A stretch of 64,000 nucleotides of DNA from Corallococcus soli. GTDB lineage: Bacteria > Myxococcota > Myxococcia > Myxococcales > Myxococcaceae. Below the pieces are notes generated by a model that saw only the letters and a list, made by a program, of their open reading frames with translations, was not told where the DNA came from and searched no databases. The first letter of the stretch is position 1. Each line of letters begins with the position of its first letter. The stretch lies in contig NZ_JAAIYO010000001.1 of assembly GCF_014930455.1 (NCBI RefSeq), positions 186,001-250,000 on the forward strand. Direction: 5' to 3'. Below are positions 1 to 9,151 of this stretch, in pieces. A program made the position numbers and the translations under genes.

Positions 1-496
1 GCCGGGGCACTTCGTGGACGTGGCGCGGGAGGTGGGCATCGAAGCGCCGGACAACTCGCGCGGCGTGCTGATGGCGGACCTGGACGACGATGGGGACCTG
101 GACGTGCTCATCACCAACCAGCACGCGCCGGTGTCGCTGTACCGCAACACGCTGCGCGCGAGCGCCGCGGAGGCGAAGCCGGAGGCGCACTTCGTGGGGC
201 TGTCGCTCGTGGGGGACGGTCAGCGCACGCACCGGAGCGCGGTGGGCACGCGCGTGGTCCTCTCCTACGAGGAGCAAGGCCGGCGGGTGGAGCAGGTGCG
301 CGAGGTGGGGCTGATGGGGGGCTTCTCCGCGTCGGCGGATCCGCGACTGCACTTTGGCCTGGGCCGTCACGCGGGGCCGGTGAAGGCGACGGTCCACTGG
401 TATGGCGCCGAGCCGCAGGAGGTGACGCTGGAGGTGGACCGCTACCAGGAGGTGCGCCAGCCGCCTGCCCCCACGGCGCGACGGGGAGGACGCTGA
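1..496 (+). CDS. ASPIC/UnbV (CRTAC1-like) repeat protein, 3' end
   Basis: The gene enters from the left edge in frame 2, and 164 residues are visible. The visible part holds one FG-GAP/EF-hand-like calcium loop (DLDDDGDLDVL, near residue 27). A C-terminal ASPIC/UnbV-type domain follows, with the signature region GTRVVLSYEEQG, VREVGLMGGFSASADPRLHFGLG and a closing VHWYG segment. Proteins of this family are usually secreted or surface beta-propellers whose substrate is unknown. The stop lies 4 bases before the next start, so it is probably the first visible member of a co-transcribed run with the GNAT-like, GH3 and Rieske genes. The N-terminus and any signal peptide lie outside the window. Confidence 0.8.
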   Translation, partial: PGHFVDVAREVGIEAPDNSRGVLMADLDDDGDLDVLITNQHAPVSLYRNTLRASAAEAKPEAHFVGLSLVGDGQRTHRSAVGTRVVLSYEEQGRRVEQVREVGLMGGFSASADPRLHFGLGRHAGPVKATVHWYGAEPQEVTLEVDRYQEVRQPPAPTARRGGR

Positions 497-500
497 CGCG

Positions 501-1262
501 ATGCTCTCCGCGATGAAGGGCACCACCGTGCGGCGCGAGGACCTCCCCGCCGACACCCGGGCGCGGATGCTGGCGTTGATGCAGTGCTGCTACGTGGGCG
601 TGAGCGCGGAGCGCTTCCAGGAGGACCTGGACGCGAAGCAGTACGTGTTCCTGCTGCACGCCCGGCGCACGGGGGAGCTGGTGGGGTTCAGCACGGTGCG
701 CCTCGCGGAGGAGGACGGGGCGGAGGTGCTGTACTCGGGCGACACGGTCATCCACCCGGACTGGTGGGGGCACAAGACGTTGCAGGTGGTGTTCGGCCGG
801 CTGCTGCTCGCGCGCAAGCTGCGCAGGCCGTGGCGGCCGTTGTACTGGCTGCTGCTGTCGGGCGGCTACAAGACGTACCTGCTGGCGGTGAACTACTTCC
901 CGCGCACGCACCCGAGGCGGGACTGGGCGCCGCCCGTGGGCCGCCCGGAGTTCCTGCATGCGCTGGCGACGCGGTGGTTCGGCGCGCAGTACGACGCGGG
1001 GCGCGGCACGCTGCGGTTCGACGGGGCGCACTACCGCGTGCGCGACGGTGTCTCGCCCATCGACCGGGACGCGGCGGCACACCCGCACATCGCCTACTTC
1101 GCGGAGCGCAACCCGGGCCATGGCGACGGCGAGGAGCTGGTGTGCCTGGTGGAGATCCGTGGCTGGGACCTGGCGCGGGCATTGGCGCGCAGCGTGTGGG
1201 GACAGCTTCGACGGTGGGCCCGGAGAGAGCGCGATGCCTCGCGGATCCGCGTGGGAACGTGA
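501..1262 (+). CDS. GNAT-like hypothetical protein
   Basis: A 253-residue soluble protein. The middle (FLLHARRTGELVGFSTVRL, then a strand and GDTVIHPDWWGHK) has the layout of a GNAT acyltransferase core: the substrate strand followed by an acyl-CoA-binding turn. I do not see a clean R/Q-x-x-G-x-G/A loop. A GGAGG stretch lies 12 bases before the ATG, and a second ATG four codons in is possible. It follows the ASPIC gene by 4 bases and precedes the GH3-family enzyme, so an acyl- or aminoacyl-transfer role in the same pathway is plausible but unproven. It is a different family from the double-GNAT protein at 7467. Confidence 0.7.
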   Translation: MLSAMKGTTVRREDLPADTRARMLALMQCCYVGVSAERFQEDLDAKQYVFLLHARRTGELVGFSTVRLAEEDGAEVLYSGDTVIHPDWWGHKTLQVVFGRLLLARKLRRPWRPLYWLLLSGGYKTYLLAVNYFPRTHPRRDWAPPVGRPEFLHALATRWFGAQYDAGRGTLRFDGAHYRVRDGVSPIDRDAAAHPHIAYFAERNPGHGDGEELVCLVEIRGWDLARALARSVWGQLRRWARRERDASRIRVGT

Positions 1263-1442
1263 CGTGCGGGGCGCGGTTCCTGGTGGAGCTGGACTCGGTC
1301 GTGAAGCGCCGGCTTCGCGCTGGAGGGCGCTCGCGCTGTCTCGTTGTCCGAAGTGGGAGTCCGTGGCGCAGGGCCCGCGCTGGAGCGCCGCTGTGATGCC
1401 TCTTGGCTTCACGGGGGCCGTCCGGTGCTGACTTCGCGCACG

Positions 1443-3104
1443 ATGCTGTCCGCGACGCTGGCGGCGCTGAGCCCCTCCGCGTTGCGCTTTCGTCACGCGC
1501 TGCGGGCCCCTGAAGCGGCGCAGGAGGAGTGCCTCGCGCGGGTGCTCCGGGCGGTGGAAGGCACGGCCCAGGCAGGACGGGTGGCGCACTTCAGCCGCAT
1601 CCGCACCGCGCGGGAGTTCCAGGACGCGGTGCCAGTGTCCACGCCAGATGCGATGGCCACGGATGTGGAGCGCATCGCCCGGGGCGAGGCCCGCGTGCTC
1701 ACGCGCGAACCCGTGCTGCGCTTCGAGTTGTCGGGCGGCTCCTCCGGAGCGTCCAAGCGGGTGCCCGTGACACGCGGCCTGTTGGGCGAGTTCCAGCGCG
1801 CACTTGGGCCCATGCTGCACGAGGTGCTCCTGCGCCGGCCCGCGGTGCGAGCGGGTCCCAGCTACTGGTCCATCTCCCCGCTGGGCCGCAAGCAGCACCG
1901 GACCGCAGGCGGCATCCCGGTGGGCTCGGCCGAGGACAGCGCGTGGTTCCCGCGCCCGTTGCAGCCGCTGCTCTCGCGCGTCTTCGCCGTGCCGGGCGCG
2001 GTGGGACAGGCGCCGCACGTGGAGCCGTGCCGCTACGTGACGCTGTGGTTCCTGGTCCGGTGCGCGGACCTGTCCCTGGTGAGCGTGTGGAATCCCAGCT
2101 TCCTCACCCTGCTGATGGACGCGCTGGAGCGTCACGGCGAGCGGCTGGCCGAAGACCTGGAGCGCGGCACGCTGCGGCCTCCTGAACACGACGCGGACGG
2201 AGTGCCCCTGGCCAACACCGAGCGCGCACCGGGCTGGGAGTCCCTGGTGCGAGGCCTCCAGGGGACCAGGGACACGACCCGGGCCCAGGTGCTGCGAGCC
2301 GCCCTGCGAGACAGCGCAGCGTCCGCGCGCACGCTGTGGCCGGGGCTCGCGCTGTTGAGCATGTGGACGGACGCTCAGGCCGCGCACGCGGTGGCCTCCG
2401 CTCGTCGGCGCTTCGAAGGCGTGGAGGTGCAGGGCAAGGGCCTGCTCGCCACGGAGGGCGTCATCACGCTCCCGCTCTTCGACGCTCCCGCGCCCGTGCT
2501 CGCCGTGCGCAGCCACTTCCTGGAGTTCATGGATCCAGAGCGTCCGGACGCGCGTCCCCTCCTGGCGCACGAGCTGACGGTGGGCCGCGCCTATGCGGTA
2601 CTGCTCTCCACGTCCGGCGGACTGCTGCGCTATCGACTGGGCGACCTCGTTCGGGTGGAGGGCTTCGTGCACGCGACCCCCTGCCTGCGCTTCCTGGGCC
2701 GCGCGGACGCGGTGACGGACCTGGTGGGAGAGAAGCTCTCCGCCGCGCGGGTGGGCACGGTGCTGGAAGCCACGCTGGACACACCGCGCCCCGCCTTCGC
2801 CATGCTCGCGCCGGAGTGGGGGACGCCTCCGGCCTACCGCCTCTTCCTGGAGACGGACCTGCCTGACGAACGCCTGGAGTCCCTGGCGGCGGGCGTGGAG
2901 CGCGCCCTGTGCGAAGGGCACCACTACCGGTATGCGCGGGAGCTGGGGCAGCTCGGGCCGGTGCGCGCGGTGCGGGTGGAGCACGGGGCCCGCCGCTACG
3001 AGGCCCGGTGCATCGCGCTGGGGCAACGCGCGGGGGACATCAAGCCCGTGGACCTGCACCGCCAGACGGGCTGGTCCGAGTGGTTCGCGCGAGGCACGAC
3101 ATGA
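1443..3104 (+). CDS. GH3 auxin-responsive promoter family acyl-adenylating enzyme
   Basis: About 553 residues from the ATG at 1443. GTG at 1425 and TTG at 1344 are in-frame alternatives; the family N-terminus (LRAPEAAQEECLARVL) favours 1425 or 1443. The adenylation signature SGGSSGASK sits near residue 97, and the second conserved block STSGGLLRYRLGDLVRV near residue 388, followed by FLGRADAVTDLVGEKL. Plant GH3 enzymes activate a carboxylic acid with ATP and join it to an amino acid; bacterial homologues mostly have unknown substrates. It sits between a GNAT-like gene and a Rieske oxygenase with short spacing, which suggests a small-molecule conjugation or tailoring operon. Family assignment is firm and substrate unknown. 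Confidence 0.85.
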   Translation: MLSATLAALSPSALRFRHALRAPEAAQEECLARVLRAVEGTAQAGRVAHFSRIRTAREFQDAVPVSTPDAMATDVERIARGEARVLTREPVLRFELSGGSSGASKRVPVTRGLLGEFQRALGPMLHEVLLRRPAVRAGPSYWSISPLGRKQHRTAGGIPVGSAEDSAWFPRPLQPLLSRVFAVPGAVGQAPHVEPCRYVTLWFLVRCADLSLVSVWNPSFLTLLMDALERHGERLAEDLERGTLRPPEHDADGVPLANTERAPGWESLVRGLQGTRDTTRAQVLRAALRDSAASARTLWPGLALLSMWTDAQAAHAVASARRRFEGVEVQGKGLLATEGVITLPLFDAPAPVLAVRSHFLEFMDPERPDARPLLAHELTVGRAYAVLLSTSGGLLRYRLGDLVRVEGFVHATPCLRFLGRADAVTDLVGEKLSAARVGTVLEATLDTPRPAFAMLAPEWGTPPAYRLFLETDLPDERLESLAAGVERALCEGHHYRYARELGQLGPVRAVRVEHGARRYEARCIALGQRAGDIKPVDLHRQTGWSEWFARGTT

Positions 3105-3123
3105 CAGGCAAGGACGTCATCCG

Positions 3124-4293
3124 ATGAGGCACCCCCACGACCGTCACGAAGCGCCCGCGGTGGACCTGGAGGCGGAGGCGGACCTCGCGCGCTGCGGGGC
3201 GCTGAAGGACTTCTGGTACGTGGCGTGTCTGTCCACGGAGCTGCCCGCGAACAAGCCGCTGGCGCGCACCGTGTTCGGCACGGGGCTGGTCCTCTTCCGG
3301 GGGCCGGACGGCGCACCCACCGCGCTGCGCGACCGCTGCCTCCACCGCAACGCGCGCCTGTCGAAGGGCGACGTGTTCGACGGGCGCCTGGGCTGCCCGT
3401 ACCACGGCTGGGTGTACGACGCGTCCGGCGCGGTGGTGGAGGTCCCCGCGCTGGGTCCTCCGCAGCGCGGGGAGAAGCTGGACGCGGCCGCCTGCGCGCA
3501 TGAAGGCCTGAAGCCCGCGCCGTGCGAGCTGGGGCGCCTGGCGCACTTTCCCACGCGCGAGCAGGACGGCCTCGTCTACGTCTACCTGGGCGGGGACGTG
3601 ACGCGGGCGCGGGCCGAGCCCTTCCGCGTGCCCTACTGGGGCGAGCGCGGCTGGACCGTCTACTTCATGGTGACGCGCTTCGCGAACGGCGTGACGAACC
3701 TGGTGGAGAACTTCATGGACGTGCCGCACACGTCCTTCGTGCACCGGGGCTGGTTCCGCAATCCCACGCGCAAGCGCGTCCCCTCCACGGTGAAGCGCCA
3801 CGCGGGCCGCGTGCGGATGACCTACCTCCAGGAGGAGGACGCGCTCACGGGCCTGGGGCGCCTGTTCAACCCGCGCGGCCTGCCGCTGGTGCACACGGAT
3901 GAGTTCATCGCGCCCAACGTCACCCGCGTGGACTACCAGTGGGGTGACAGCGGCTTCGCCATCAACTCGCAGTGCACGCCCATCGGGCCCACGGACACGC
4001 TCGTGTACACGGCCATCAGCTACCGGCTGCCGGTGGACCTGCCGGGCGCCTGGGTGGGCCGCGCGCTGACGCCCTTCGTGCGCTGGTACACGCGGCAGGT
4101 CATCCAGCAGGACGTCGTCATCATGGAGACGCAGCGCCAGGGGCTCGCGGATGGACCCGGCGGCGGCGTGTACTCCGGCACGGAGGCGGACCTGCACCAC
4201 GCGGACGTGGAGGCCTTGCGCCGCTGGCTGCGCGAAGGTGCGCAGGGCCCCGGTCCGGAGGACGCGGAGCGCGACGTGGTGTTCTGGGTGTAG
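3124..4293 (+). CDS. Rieske [2Fe-2S] aromatic/ring-hydroxylating oxygenase
   Basis: A 389-residue Rieske non-heme iron oxygenase alpha-type protein. The Rieske cluster ligands are C72-x-H74 (RCLHR) and C91-x2-H94 (CPYHGW). The catalytic block NLVENFMDVPHTSFVH gives H202 and H207 as iron ligands, with D199 as the electron-transfer bridge between domains. The ATG at 3124 gives the normal N-terminus, ahead of the DFWYVACLS motif shared with VanA-like and sterol-type members. It starts 19 bases after the GH3 gene and closes the operon. No ferredoxin or reductase partner is encoded nearby, so electrons must come from elsewhere. The substrate cannot be read from the sequence. Confidence 0.92.
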   Translation: MRHPHDRHEAPAVDLEAEADLARCGALKDFWYVACLSTELPANKPLARTVFGTGLVLFRGPDGAPTALRDRCLHRNARLSKGDVFDGRLGCPYHGWVYDASGAVVEVPALGPPQRGEKLDAAACAHEGLKPAPCELGRLAHFPTREQDGLVYVYLGGDVTRARAEPFRVPYWGERGWTVYFMVTRFANGVTNLVENFMDVPHTSFVHRGWFRNPTRKRVPSTVKRHAGRVRMTYLQEEDALTGLGRLFNPRGLPLVHTDEFIAPNVTRVDYQWGDSGFAINSQCTPIGPTDTLVYTAISYRLPVDLPGAWVGRALTPFVRWYTRQVIQQDVVIMETQRQGLADGPGGGVYSGTEADLHHADVEALRRWLREGAQGPGPEDAERDVVFWV

Positions 4294-4303
4294 CCCCGCG
4301 CGC

Positions 4304-4717
4304 CTACGAGCGCCGGCCCGTGCGCGGATCCACGTGGAACTCGCCGTCCTCCTCGGGAGTGGACGCGGAGAGGCCCACGAGGTTGTACCCGCAGAGGAAG
4401 GTCGCCACGAAGAAGGCGATCCGCAGGGCCTCTGGCGGAGGCTGGACGCTGAGGTGTGTCTGGAGCCACGCCAGGGTCTCCGGCGCGTTGGAGGCATGGC
4501 ACGACGCCGCCACGCCCAGGTACATGCCGATGGTCAGGCCCTGGAAGAGGCGGTTGGCGGGAGAGGTCACCATCCCCGCGAGGCCGCCCTTCATCCGTTC
4601 GAGGACCCGGGGGAACACGAACTTCTTGTAGAGCGCGCCGCTGATCAATCCCAGGGCCAGCGGCCCCACGATCTCAACCACCACCCTGACCGCTTCAATC
4701 TGCTCGAACCTGCTCAT
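4304..4717 (-). CDS. Small membrane protein of unknown function
   Basis: A 137-residue protein with three likely membrane segments: VVVEIVGPLALGLISGALY near the N-terminus, LFQGLTIGMYLGVAASC in the middle, and IAFFVATFLCGYNLVGL towards the end. A charged tail carries EEDGEFHVDPRTGRR. I recognise no family. It converges on the Rieske gene with a 10-base gap and is followed on the same strand by nothing related. The ATG at 4717 gives a short polar N-terminus (MSRFEQIEAVR) ahead of the first helix. Confidence 0.6.
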   Translation of the reverse strand: MSRFEQIEAVRVVVEIVGPLALGLISGALYKKFVFPRVLERMKGGLAGMVTSPANRLFQGLTIGMYLGVAASCHASNAPETLAWLQTHLSVQPPPEALRIAFFVATFLCGYNLVGLSASTPEEDGEFHVDPRTGRRS

Positions 4718-4756
4718 GGCGTCCGACGATGCCCGAGCCGACCCGATGGAGCAACC

Positions 4757-5812
4757 TCACCCCATGCGCCGCAGGCCCGGCAGGTCCTCCGGGCGCAGCA
4801 CCCAGCGCGGCGACTCCGGCGGTGACGTGCGCGTGCCCACCTGCACGGCGGGGAAGCCCTCCACCAGCGCGTAGTCCGGGAACACCGCGCGGGCCTTCAC
4901 CAGGCTGCCGGCGCTCACGTGACAGCCTTTGCCCAGGTGACTGCCCTCGCAGAGGATGGCGCCGGGCTCCACCACCGTGCCCGCGCCCAGCTGGCACGCG
5001 TGCAGCACGCAGCCCGGCCCCACCACCACGCCCTCCTCCAGCACCAGCATGGTGTCCGGCAGCAGGTGCAGCACCGTGTTCTCCAGGATCTGCACCCGCG
5101 CCCCGATGCGGACCGGGCCGTTCAAATCACCGGTGATCTTCACCCCCGCGCCGATGATGGCGCCCGCGCCGACGACGACGTCGCCGGAGATCTCCGCGGA
5201 GGAGAAGAGGGTGGCGGTGGGGTGGACGAAGGGGTGACGGTCGCGAAAGGCGTAGAGCTGGCCCATGGGGGCATCCTCGGCGCGGTCCCGCGCGGAAAAA
5301 GAGGTCAACGGTGGAGCAGTGAGGGAGAGGTCGCCGCCCCGGCGCTGTTGCAGGCGGGCCAGGTCCTCGGCGGAGAGCAGCCGCAGCACCTGGCCGGGCC
5401 GGCCGAACACCACCGACCCGTCCGGCACCGTCATGCCGGGAGGAATCACCGTGCCTTCACCCACCACGCAGCGGTCGCCCACCGTCACGCCGGGCATCAG
5501 GATGGCGCCGTCGCCAATGTCACACAGCGCGCCCACCCGGGCGCCAATGACGAGCGCGCGGGGCCCCAGCATGCTCTTCTCTCCCAGGAAGGCCGGGCGC
5601 TCGGGTGTGCCCACCACCACCGCGTCCTCGCGCACGGTGGAGGAGGCGCCCATCGTCACGGAGCCCCCCACCGAGCGCACCACGGCGCCCCGGGCAATCA
5701 CGGCCCCGGGTCCGACCTGGAGCGTGCCCAGCAGGCGCGCGGACGAGGCCAGCGTGAAATGCGGTCCCACCACGGTGGGCAGGGGGGAAGCGGTCGCTGT
5801 CGAAGGACTCAT
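4757..5812 (-). CDS. Left-handed beta-helix (hexapeptide repeat) transferase-like protein
   Basis: A 351-residue protein made almost wholly of hexapeptide repeats ([LIV]-G-x4), in two arrays. Residues about 15-135 include GPGAVIARGAVV, IGDGAILMPGVTV and GEGTVIPPGMTV. After a polar linker, residues about 195-320 include VVGAGAIIGAGVKI, IGARVQILENTVL and GAGTVVEPGAIL. Such left-handed beta-helices form trimeric acyltransferases, nucleotidyltransferase tails or gamma-carbonic-anhydrase-like proteins. No separate catalytic domain is visible, so the reaction is unknown. The start at 5812 (MSPSTATA) was chosen because the in-frame region further upstream has no repeat and overlaps the leader of the divergent MATE gene. 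Confidence 0.75.
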   Translation of the reverse strand: MSPSTATASPLPTVVGPHFTLASSARLLGTLQVGPGAVIARGAVVRSVGGSVTMGASSTVREDAVVVGTPERPAFLGEKSMLGPRALVIGARVGALCDIGDGAILMPGVTVGDRCVVGEGTVIPPGMTVPDGSVVFGRPGQVLRLLSAEDLARLQQRRGGDLSLTAPPLTSFSARDRAEDAPMGQLYAFRDRHPFVHPTATLFSSAEISGDVVVGAGAIIGAGVKITGDLNGPVRIGARVQILENTVLHLLPDTMLVLEEGVVVGPGCVLHACQLGAGTVVEPGAILCEGSHLGKGCHVSAGSLVKARAVFPDYALVEGFPAVQVGTRTSPPESPRWVLRPEDLPGLRRMG

Positions 5813-6005
5813 CGGGAATCCGCAAGCTACACCTCGCGCCTCGCATCCGGTGTCACCCCCAAGCGCGACACCGCCGTCCTGCATCCGACGCTCGCCCGCT
5901 GGACGGACAAGGGTGGGTGCCACACCTCCAGACGTCAGGCATTGGGGGCGCTGGGCGTCTCGGGGCGCCAAACCGTCACCGCGTTCCTGTAGGAAGGCCT
6001 CACGC

Positions 6006-7463
6006 ATGAGACCCGCACCCCTGGAAGAGACACCTCCGTCGGAGGCTTCATCCGCCGTCGAGGCCCCGGTGACGCCGGCCAAGGGCCTGTGGACGCTGGT
6101 GAAGGAAGCGCTGCACGGCACGGAGATGGACCTGACGCGGCTGCCCCTGCGGCGCGCCATCTTCCTGCTGGCCGTGCCCATGGTGCTGGAGATGTTGATG
6201 GAGTCGGTGTTCGCCGTGGTGGACGTCGCCTTCGTCGGCAGGCTCGGCGCGGAGGCGGTCGCCACGGTGGGCCTCACGGAGGGCATCCTCACCATCATCT
6301 ACGCGGTCGGCATGGGGCTGAGCATCGGCGCCACGGCGATGGTGGCGCGGCGCATCGGGGAGAAGGACGCGGAGCGGGCGGCGCGCACGGCGGTGCAGGC
6401 GATTGGTCTGGGGGTGATGCTCTCCACGGTGCTGGCCATCGCGGGCATCGTCTTCGCCCGGCCGCTGCTGGCGGCGCTGGGCGGCTCGCCCTGGGTGCTG
6501 GAGCACGGCGTGGGCTACACGCGCGTGATGATGGGCGGCGTGGTGAGCATCCTGCTGCTCTTCCTCATCAACGCCATCTTCCGGGGCGCGGGTGACGCGG
6601 CCATCGCCATGCGCACGCTGGCGCTGGCCAACGGCCTCAACATCCTGCTCGCCCCGTGCCTCATCTTCGGCCTGGGCCCCTTCCCGGAGATGGGCGTGGT
6701 GGGCGCGGCGTGGGCCACCACCCTGGCGCGCAGCGCGGGCGTGCTCTACCAGTTGTTCCGGCTGGCGCAGGCGAACGGGCGGCTCCAGGTGCGGCGGGAG
6801 CACGTGTCGCTGGAGCCCGCGACGATGCTGGCGATGGTGCGCCTGTCGGGCGCCGGCATGGTGCAGGCGCTGGTGACGACGTCCAGTTGGGTGGTGCTGG
6901 TGCGCATCGTGTCGTCGTTCGGCAGCACGGCGCTGGCGGGCTACACCATCGCGATCCGCATCGTCCTGTTCGCGCTGCTGCCCGCGTGGGGCCTGGGCAA
7001 CGCGGCGTCCACGCTGCTGGGGCAGAGCATGGGCGCGGGCGACGTGGCGCGGGGGGAGAAGGCGGTGTGGATGGCGGGCCGCTACAACCTCATCGTGCTG
7101 AGCACCATCGGCGTGGTGTTCTTCGTCTTCGCCACGCCGCTCATGGGGGTGTTCACGACGGACGCGGCGGTGGTGGCGTCGGGCGCCACGGCGCTGCGCA
7201 TCTTCTCCCTGAGCTTCGTCTCCTGCGCGTACGGCATGGTGCTCACCTCCGCGTTCAACGGCGCGGGGGACACGACGACGCCCACGCTCATCGACCTGTG
7301 CTGCCTCTGGGCGCTGGAGCTGCCGCTGGCCTGGGTGCTGGCGCATCCGTTCGGTCTGGGCGAGGTGGGCGCGTACATCGCGGTGCCGGTGGCCTTCGCG
7401 GCGATGTCCGCGTCGGGCATCTTCCTGTTCCGGCGCGGGCGCTGGAAGACGCGCGTCGTGTAG
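6006..7463 (+). CDS. MATE-family multidrug/toxin efflux transporter
   Basis: A 485-residue integral membrane protein with about twelve hydrophobic segments in two homologous halves. The first half opens with RRAIFLLAVPMVLEMLMESVF and the second with VRLSGAGMVQALVTTSSW. The conserved MATE turn (VDVAFVGRLGAEAVATVGL) follows helix 1, and NAIFRGAGD closes helix 5. MATE proteins export cationic drugs or metabolites using Na+ or H+. An AGGAAGG ribosome-binding site lies at 5991-5997, 8 bases before the ATG. A polar 40-residue N-terminal extension precedes the first helix. It converges on the double-GNAT gene with a 3-base gap. Confidence 0.92.
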   Translation: MRPAPLEETPPSEASSAVEAPVTPAKGLWTLVKEALHGTEMDLTRLPLRRAIFLLAVPMVLEMLMESVFAVVDVAFVGRLGAEAVATVGLTEGILTIIYAVGMGLSIGATAMVARRIGEKDAERAARTAVQAIGLGVMLSTVLAIAGIVFARPLLAALGGSPWVLEHGVGYTRVMMGGVVSILLLFLINAIFRGAGDAAIAMRTLALANGLNILLAPCLIFGLGPFPEMGVVGAAWATTLARSAGVLYQLFRLAQANGRLQVRREHVSLEPATMLAMVRLSGAGMVQALVTTSSWVVLVRIVSSFGSTALAGYTIAIRIVLFALLPAWGLGNAASTLLGQSMGAGDVARGEKAVWMAGRYNLIVLSTIGVVFFVFATPLMGVFTTDAAVVASGATALRIFSLSFVSCAYGMVLTSAFNGAGDTTTPTLIDLCCLWALELPLAWVLAHPFGLGEVGAYIAVPVAFAAMSASGIFLFRRGRWKTRVV

Positions 7464-7466
7464 CCC

Positions 7467-8573
7467 TCAGGGCAGGCAGATTTCGAAGCCGGTGCGCCCC
7501 CGGGCGAAGGTCGTCGGGGGACGCGAGGCGGGCGTGACGGCGTACAGGTGGAAGTCCAGCTGGCGCTGGAGGAAGCCCTTCAGCGCGGGCGCCAGCGCGT
7601 CCCCGGAGTCCTGCTGCAGGGTGAAGAAGTGGAAGCCCTGGCCGTGGAACGCGGCGTACACCGCGTCGAGCAGCGCGCGGAAGACGGCCGGGTCGTCCCC
7701 GGGGACGCAGGTGTTGCACAGGTAGAAGTAGCGGAAGTCCCCACCGGGAGGCGGCAGGCGCGGAGCCCCCGTCACGGTGGCCAGCGCGTTGAATCCCCGG
7801 CGCACCCACTTCATGCCGCCCCGGTAGGCCAGCACCCGGTAGCGCTTCACCGCGTCGGGGTTCCACGCGGAGGTGCAGCCGACGAGGCGCCCGTGCGCAT
7901 CGAACGCCAGGAACGTGTCCTCCACGCGCAGCCCCGGCCAGTGGGCGAAGCGGTGCTCCAGCTCGCCCGTGTCGTAGCGGTAGCCGAAGGGGCGCGAGCG
8001 GTGGTCGGCGTCCAGCAGCGCGGCCATGGCGGGCACGTCCGCGGGCGTGGCCCGGCGCACGGTGAAGCGGCTGGGGCGCGGCCTGCGGCGGAGGACGAAC
8101 TGGATGGAGACGGCGGAGAAGGCGCGCAGCAGGTGGTAGTGCGGCTGGGCCTCGCGCGTGGCGGCCCGGCGCACGAGGGCCTGGAGCGCGGCGGCGTTGG
8201 AGGCCATGACGGAGGTGAGGAAGACGTCCACGCCGTGGCGTCGGGCGGTCTCCTCCAGCACCGGCCCGTAGAAGCGCGCGAGGCCCCGGGCGCGGCGCGC
8301 GGAGAAGCGGGTGCGCAGGTCGCCCAGGTAGCCCACGCGGCACGGCTTGCCGTCCAGCCAGCCGTCGCGCACGAGGATGGCGCCCATGCCGTCCAGGCGG
8401 GAGGACTCGCCGTGGGCCCAGACCTCCGCCTCGCCGCGCTGCATGGCGAAGAGGGAGAAGTAGTCCGGCGCGCGCTGGGTGCTGAGCACCAGGTCGCCCG
8501 TCATGGGCACGTCGCCGAACAACTCCAGCAGCGCGGCGTTGTCGTCCCGGGTGGCGCGTCGCAGGGGGCTCAT
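7467..8573 (-). CDS. Tandem GNAT-domain protein
   Basis: A 368-residue protein with two GNAT-like halves. Each begins with the usual N-terminal strand and helix: MSPLRRATRDDNAALLELF at residue 1 and FTVRRATPADVPAMAALLDA near residue 170. The first half carries VGYLGDLRTRFSARRARGLARF, which fits the acyl-CoA-binding loop and helix (R-x-x-x-R/A pattern). The second has GDFRYFYLCNTCVPGDDPAVFRALLDAVY. The substrate is unknown; it could be a peptide or an acyl carrier. Its start faces the small membrane protein gene at 8675 divergently across about 100 bases. Confidence 0.7.
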   Translation of the reverse strand: MSPLRRATRDDNAALLELFGDVPMTGDLVLSTQRAPDYFSLFAMQRGEAEVWAHGESSRLDGMGAILVRDGWLDGKPCRVGYLGDLRTRFSARRARGLARFYGPVLEETARRHGVDVFLTSVMASNAAALQALVRRAATREAQPHYHLLRAFSAVSIQFVLRRRPRPSRFTVRRATPADVPAMAALLDADHRSRPFGYRYDTGELEHRFAHWPGLRVEDTFLAFDAHGRLVGCTSAWNPDAVKRYRVLAYRGGMKWVRRGFNALATVTGAPRLPPPGGDFRYFYLCNTCVPGDDPAVFRALLDAVYAAFHGQGFHFFTLQQDSGDALAPALKGFLQRQLDFHLYAVTPASRPPTTFARGRTGFEICLP

Positions 8574-8674
8574 GGCTTGCGCGGCAGCGTATGCGACACG
8601 CCGCCGGACTTCCGCCCCCGCGTGCGCTGCGCCACACTGCGGGCACGCGCGCAGTGTCGCGCGGGAGGGGTGCC

Positions 8675-8932
8675 ATGGGGTTGTTGGGGTGGATCATCTT
8701 CGGCTTCTTCGCGGGCCTCATCGCCCGGGCCGTGCTGCCGGGGAACCAGCGCCTGGGCTGCATCGGCACCACGCTCTTGGGCGTGGCGGGCGCGTTCGTG
8801 GGGGGCTTCCTCACGTCCGTGTGGCGCGGCACGAACTGGCGCGACCCGGAGCCCGCCGGCTTCCTGGGCGCCATCCTGGGCGCCATCGTCCTGCTGCTGG
8901 TGTCCCAGGCCGCCTTCGGCCGCAAGCCGTAG
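8675..8932 (+). CDS. GlsB/YeaQ/YmgE-family stress membrane protein
   Basis: An 85-residue protein, typical length for the family once annotated as transglycosylase-associated. Three hydrophobic segments are seen: LLGWIIFGFFAGLIARAVL, CIGTTLLGVAGAFVGGFL and GFLGAILGAIVLLLVSQAAF. Gly-rich helix faces and the PGNQRLG turn after helix 1 are characteristic. These small inner-membrane proteins are often induced by envelope or general stress; their molecular role is not known. The ATG at 8675 follows GGGAGGGG at 8662-8670. Confidence 0.85.
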   Translation: MGLLGWIIFGFFAGLIARAVLPGNQRLGCIGTTLLGVAGAFVGGFLTSVWRGTNWRDPEPAGFLGAILGAIVLLLVSQAAFGRKP

Positions 8933-9151
8933 GGGTGGCCCCCTGGCTCCCGGCGGGGGTTTCACCCCTGGGAATCCCGGCCCGGCCCCCCGGTTGTAGG
9001 CCCGGCGGCCGGTTGTCCTACCTGCCGGGGGCACCCATCCGGGGAAAGCACGGTTCCCAAGAGGATGGCGGGCATTTTCTGTAGTAGACCGCGCCCCGGG
9101 CATGCAGCGGGTGGTCGGCTGCCGCTGAGCCAAAGGAAAGGCGACGACATC

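Noticed and set aside
111-3059. A very long open frame on the minus strand (982 codons) opposite the first genes
   Set aside because: It is antisense to three genes with clear family motifs. Composition is Arg/His/Pro-rich without domain signals, an artefact of GC-rich third positions.
8980-9040. Repeated CCGGTTGT and GTAGG/CCTAC around 8990-9025
   Set aside because: The pairing is short and interrupted and gives no convincing hairpin; not listed as a terminator.
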